Shown here one piece after another: positions 61,804-64,000 of a stretch of 64,000 nucleotides of DNA. Below the pieces are notes generated by a model. It had not been told where the DNA came from and did no database searches. It saw only the letters and a list, made by a program, of their open reading frames with translations. Source of the DNA: Paenibacillus sediminis (GTDB taxonomy: Bacteria; Bacillota; Bacilli; Paenibacillales; Paenibacillaceae). The DNA lies in the NCBI RefSeq assembly GCF_017873765.1, contig NZ_JAGGKP010000001.1:434001-498000 (forward strand). Reading direction: 5' to 3'. How positions within the stretch are numbered: position 1 is the first letter of the stretch; every line of letters starts with the position of its first letter. Position numbers and translations under genes: made by a program.

Positions 61804-62661
61804 ATGAGTAAAGTTGTAATTATGACAGACAGTACGGCTGACATTCCAGATGAGCTTGTGCAGAAATATAATATTCAAGTCGTGCCGCTGCAGTTAGTGT
61901 TTGGAGATCAGACGTTTATGGACGGTGTCGACATTACAGCGGCTGAGTTTTATGCCAAACTGCGCCAATCTTCGACGTTGCCGACAACTTCCCAACCTGC
62001 ACCTGCTGTATATGTAGATGCATATGAACAAATTGCTAAGAAATATCCAGGAAGTCCGATTGTATCCATTCATCTCTCGTCAGGGATGAGTGGTACTTAT
62101 CAATCCGCTCGGTTAGCTGCAACTATGGTCGAGGCTGACGTAGACATCACAGCTATCGATTCATTGTCTGCATCTTACGGATACGGTCAGATGGTTGTTG
62201 AAGCAGCTAGACTTGCTGCTGAAGGTAAATCTGTGGAAGAGATTGTGGCTGTTGTTGAGAAGTTCAAGAAAGAGCGTAAGCTGTATTTCCTCGTAGATAC
62301 GCTTGAATATTTGCAAAAAGGCGGACGAATCGGTAAAGCAGCCGCAATGATTGGTACATTGCTTAATATTAAACCTATTCTTTCCATCGACGATGAAGGT
62401 ATTATTTACGCTGTAGAGAAAGTGCGTGGTCATAAAAAGGCTGTAGCACGTACGATCGAATTATTTAAACAACATTTTGACGGCAAAAAACTGCACGTTG
62501 CTATCGGGCATACCGCGAATCAAGCTTCTGCAGAGCAATATCTAACTCATTTGCAAAGTGAGTTTGAGATTGAAGATGTTGTGTTTACGAATATAGGTCC
62601 AGTTATTGGTTCTCATGTTGGTGAAGGAACCATTGCCGTCTTCATATGGCCTGCGAGCTAG
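61804..62661 (+). CDS. DegV/FakB family fatty acid-binding protein
   Basis: A 285-residue DegV protein: KVVIMTDSTADIPDELVQKY, the fatty-acid carboxylate contacts TTSQPAP, HLSSGMSGTYQSA, and LEYLQKGGRIGKAAA. It should be the FakB partner that presents fatty acids to FakA. ATG 61804 follows GAAGGGG; a GTG 18 nt upstream lies within that site. Its place between fakA and recG replaces the sdaAB-sdaAA genes of B. subtilis. recG starts 17 bp after the stop. Confidence 0.92.
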   Translation: MSKVVIMTDSTADIPDELVQKYNIQVVPLQLVFGDQTFMDGVDITAAEFYAKLRQSSTLPTTSQPAPAVYVDAYEQIAKKYPGSPIVSIHLSSGMSGTYQSARLAATMVEADVDITAIDSLSASYGYGQMVVEAARLAAEGKSVEEIVAVVEKFKKERKLYFLVDTLEYLQKGGRIGKAAAMIGTLLNIKPILSIDDEGIIYAVEKVRGHKKAVARTIELFKQHFDGKKLHVAIGHTANQASAEQYLTHLQSEFEIEDVVFTNIGPVIGSHVGEGTIAVFIWPAS

Positions 62662-62678
62662 GATAAGGGACCTCTAAG

Positions 62679-64000
62679 ATGACTGCTAGTATTGATCAAA
62701 TTCCAGTGAGCAAGGTTCGCGGCGTGAGTGCTCTCAAAGAGGGGGAGCTTCACGCCTTTGGTATCTCTACAGTTAAAGAGTTATTGGAATATTTTCCATT
62801 CCGATATGAAGATTATCGCCTTCGCAGCTTGAGTGATATTAAGGATGGGGAGAAGGTAACGGTACAGGCGGAAATTGCAGGCGTTCCTGTACTGCAAAGA
62901 TTTGGCCGAAAATCGAGATTAAGCTGCAGAATGATTGCAGATCAGTGGATGTTCACTGCGACTTGGTTCAACCGTCATTTTCTTAAGGATCAGCTTACCG
63001 CCGGGCGTGAAATTGTACTGACAGGTAAATGGGATCAGCGTAGAATGCAGCTTACCGTATCGGAGTCGGAGTTTCCAGATCGGGGCATTCAGCGGAGCGG
63101 CAGTCTGCAGCCCGTATATTCTGTTGGGGGCAAAATTACGCAATCGTGGATACGTAAAACGATGGGACAAGCATTGGAACAGTTTGGTGATATGATCCCA
63201 GAGATTCTGCCTCAAGAACTTATCCGCAAGTATGATCTCATGCCAAGACGGCAAGCTATTTTGCGTATTCATCAGCCTCAAGACAGCCGGGAAGGTCAAG
63301 AGGCTAGACGGCGTATGGTTTACGAGGAATTGTTCCTATTCCAGCTCAAACTGCTTGCTTATCGTGCGATTAACCATGAGCGAGTTGATGGAGTTCAGCA
63401 CGAGGTTGATAATGCGACGATTCGGCAGTTCGTGCGCAGTCTGCCATTTGAACTAACGGATGCTCAGAAAAAAGTTGAGCTTGAAATTTTACGCGATATG
63501 CGTTCTCCAACAAGTATGAATCGTCTGCTTCAAGGTGACGTCGGTTCGGGGAAAACGGTTATTGCAGCGATCGCTTTATATGCCACAGTGAAGTCTGGTT
63601 TTCAAGGGGCGCTTATGGTGCCTACGGAAATATTAGCGGAACAGCATATGCGTTCCCTCCAGAAATTGTTCGAGCCTTTTGGCATTACAATTGGACTTCT
63701 TACTTCGAGCGTTACAGGCCGTAAACGTAAAGATTTACTCGCATCACTGCAGATGGGGCTTATCGATATTGTCGTAGGTACACATGCGCTTATCCAAGAA
63801 GATGTATATTTCCGCAAGCTTGGGCTCGTCGTCACAGATGAGCAGCACCGTTTTGGCGTCAATCAGCGAAGCATATTACGGCGTAAAGGGTTTAATCCTG
63901 ATGTGCTGACGATGACTGCCACTCCAATTCCGCGTACGCTGGCTATTACTGCGTTTGGCGATATGGATGTGTCGACAATTTCCGAACGTCCGAAAGGGAG
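62679..64000 (+). CDS. recG: ATP-dependent DNA helicase RecG (3' partial)
   Basis: Starts at ATG 62679 (MTASIDQIPVSKVRGVSALK) and runs past the right edge, with about 440 codons visible. RecG reverses stalled forks and branch-migrates Holliday junctions. The wedge/OB domain is at residues about 55-150, Walker A is GDVGSGKTVIAA, Walker B is VTDEQHRFG, and motif III is TMTATPIPRTLA. GGATAAGGGA precedes the ATG, 17 bp after degV. About a third of the protein, including motif VI, lies outside the window. Confidence 0.95.
   Translation, partial: MTASIDQIPVSKVRGVSALKEGELHAFGISTVKELLEYFPFRYEDYRLRSLSDIKDGEKVTVQAEIAGVPVLQRFGRKSRLSCRMIADQWMFTATWFNRHFLKDQLTAGREIVLTGKWDQRRMQLTVSESEFPDRGIQRSGSLQPVYSVGGKITQSWIRKTMGQALEQFGDMIPEILPQELIRKYDLMPRRQAILRIHQPQDSREGQEARRRMVYEELFLFQLKLLAYRAINHERVDGVQHEVDNATIRQFVRSLPFELTDAQKKVELEILRDMRSPTSMNRLLQGDVGSGKTVIAAIALYATVKSGFQGALMVPTEILAEQHMRSLQKLFEPFGITIGLLTSSVTGRKRKDLLASLQMGLIDIVVGTHALIQEDVYFRKLGLVVTDEQHRFGVNQRSILRRKGFNPDVLTMTATPIPRTLAITAFGDMDVSTISERPKG

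Noticed and set aside
1..64000. CRISPR arrays, insertion sequences, prophage genes, tRNA or rRNA genes
   Set aside because: No direct-repeat array, transposase, integrase, tRNA cloverleaf or rRNA segment was seen when reading through the intergenic regions.

Overview
The window is a piece of chromosomal core genome from a low-to-moderate GC, endospore-forming Firmicute. Gene content and order resemble Bacillus subtilis in long blocks (the ylo block from yloB to recG, ylbF-ylbG, ylaN next to ftsW, acuA/acuC divergent to acsA). Details such as dapF and yitJ inside the ylo block, an XPB-type helicase pair and a degenerate HPr-like protein point to Paenibacillaceae (Paenibacillus or a close relative). 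The genus call is inference. An unannotated 26-codon spoVM gene confirms an endospore former. I see no phage, transposon, CRISPR array, rRNA or tRNA.

Layout. 1-7 kb: the end of gnd, shikimate-pathway genes aroK and aroA, a rhodanese, a CoA-binding protein, and a three-domain sugar PTS permease overlapping Enzyme I. 7-13.5 kb: the carbon catabolite block, with ccpA, mtnN, and the acetate module acuC-acuA divergent from acsA. There is a near-consensus cre operator before acsA and a weaker one before ccpA. 13.5-19.1 kb: a large class A PBP, T-box-controlled tyrS, and rpsD behind a structured leader. 19.3-28.9 kb: a GAF-GGDEF cyclase, a lipoprotein, an M29 aminopeptidase, a truncated HPr-like protein, ylaN, a Ca2+/H+ antiporter, an Asp23 protein, ftsW, a YugN protein and an M20 amidohydrolase. 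28.9-36.6 kb: a CBS protein whose ribosome binding site lies in a hairpin, the XPB helicase with its partner, ylbF-ylbG, an unknown protein, a LysR regulator and a PHP phosphoesterase. 36.6-64 kb: rqcH, a Ca2+ P-type ATPase, dapF, yitJ, then yicC-remA-gmk-rpoZ-coaBC-priA-def-fmt-rsmB-rlmN-prpC-prkC-rsgA-rpe-spoVM, divergent rpmB, and yloU-fakA-degV-recG (recG is cut by the window end).

How it works together. The PTS permease and Enzyme I, a Ser46-type HPr-like protein, CcpA and cre-controlled acsA are all parts of carbon catabolite control. AcuA and AcuC should add and remove acetyl groups on AcsA. The ylo block couples nucleotide supply, transcription, replication restart, translation start, rRNA modification, Ser/Thr phospho-signalling and ribosome assembly. 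Strong hairpin terminators separate most transcription units, while 4-bp start/stop overlaps mark tightly coupled pairs (PTS/ptsI, xpb/partner, fmt/rsmB, prpC/prkC).

Most of the window is ordinary. The most interesting points are the HPr-like protein without the phospho-histidine, the XPB helicase with an overlapping helicase-associated partner, the RBS-masking hairpin before the CBS gene, the divergent EPSP synthase active-site loop, the probable CcpA autoregulatory cre, and an unrecognised 145-residue protein with an H-A-x-x-R motif. All functional statements come from reading motifs and recalling families; no search was run.
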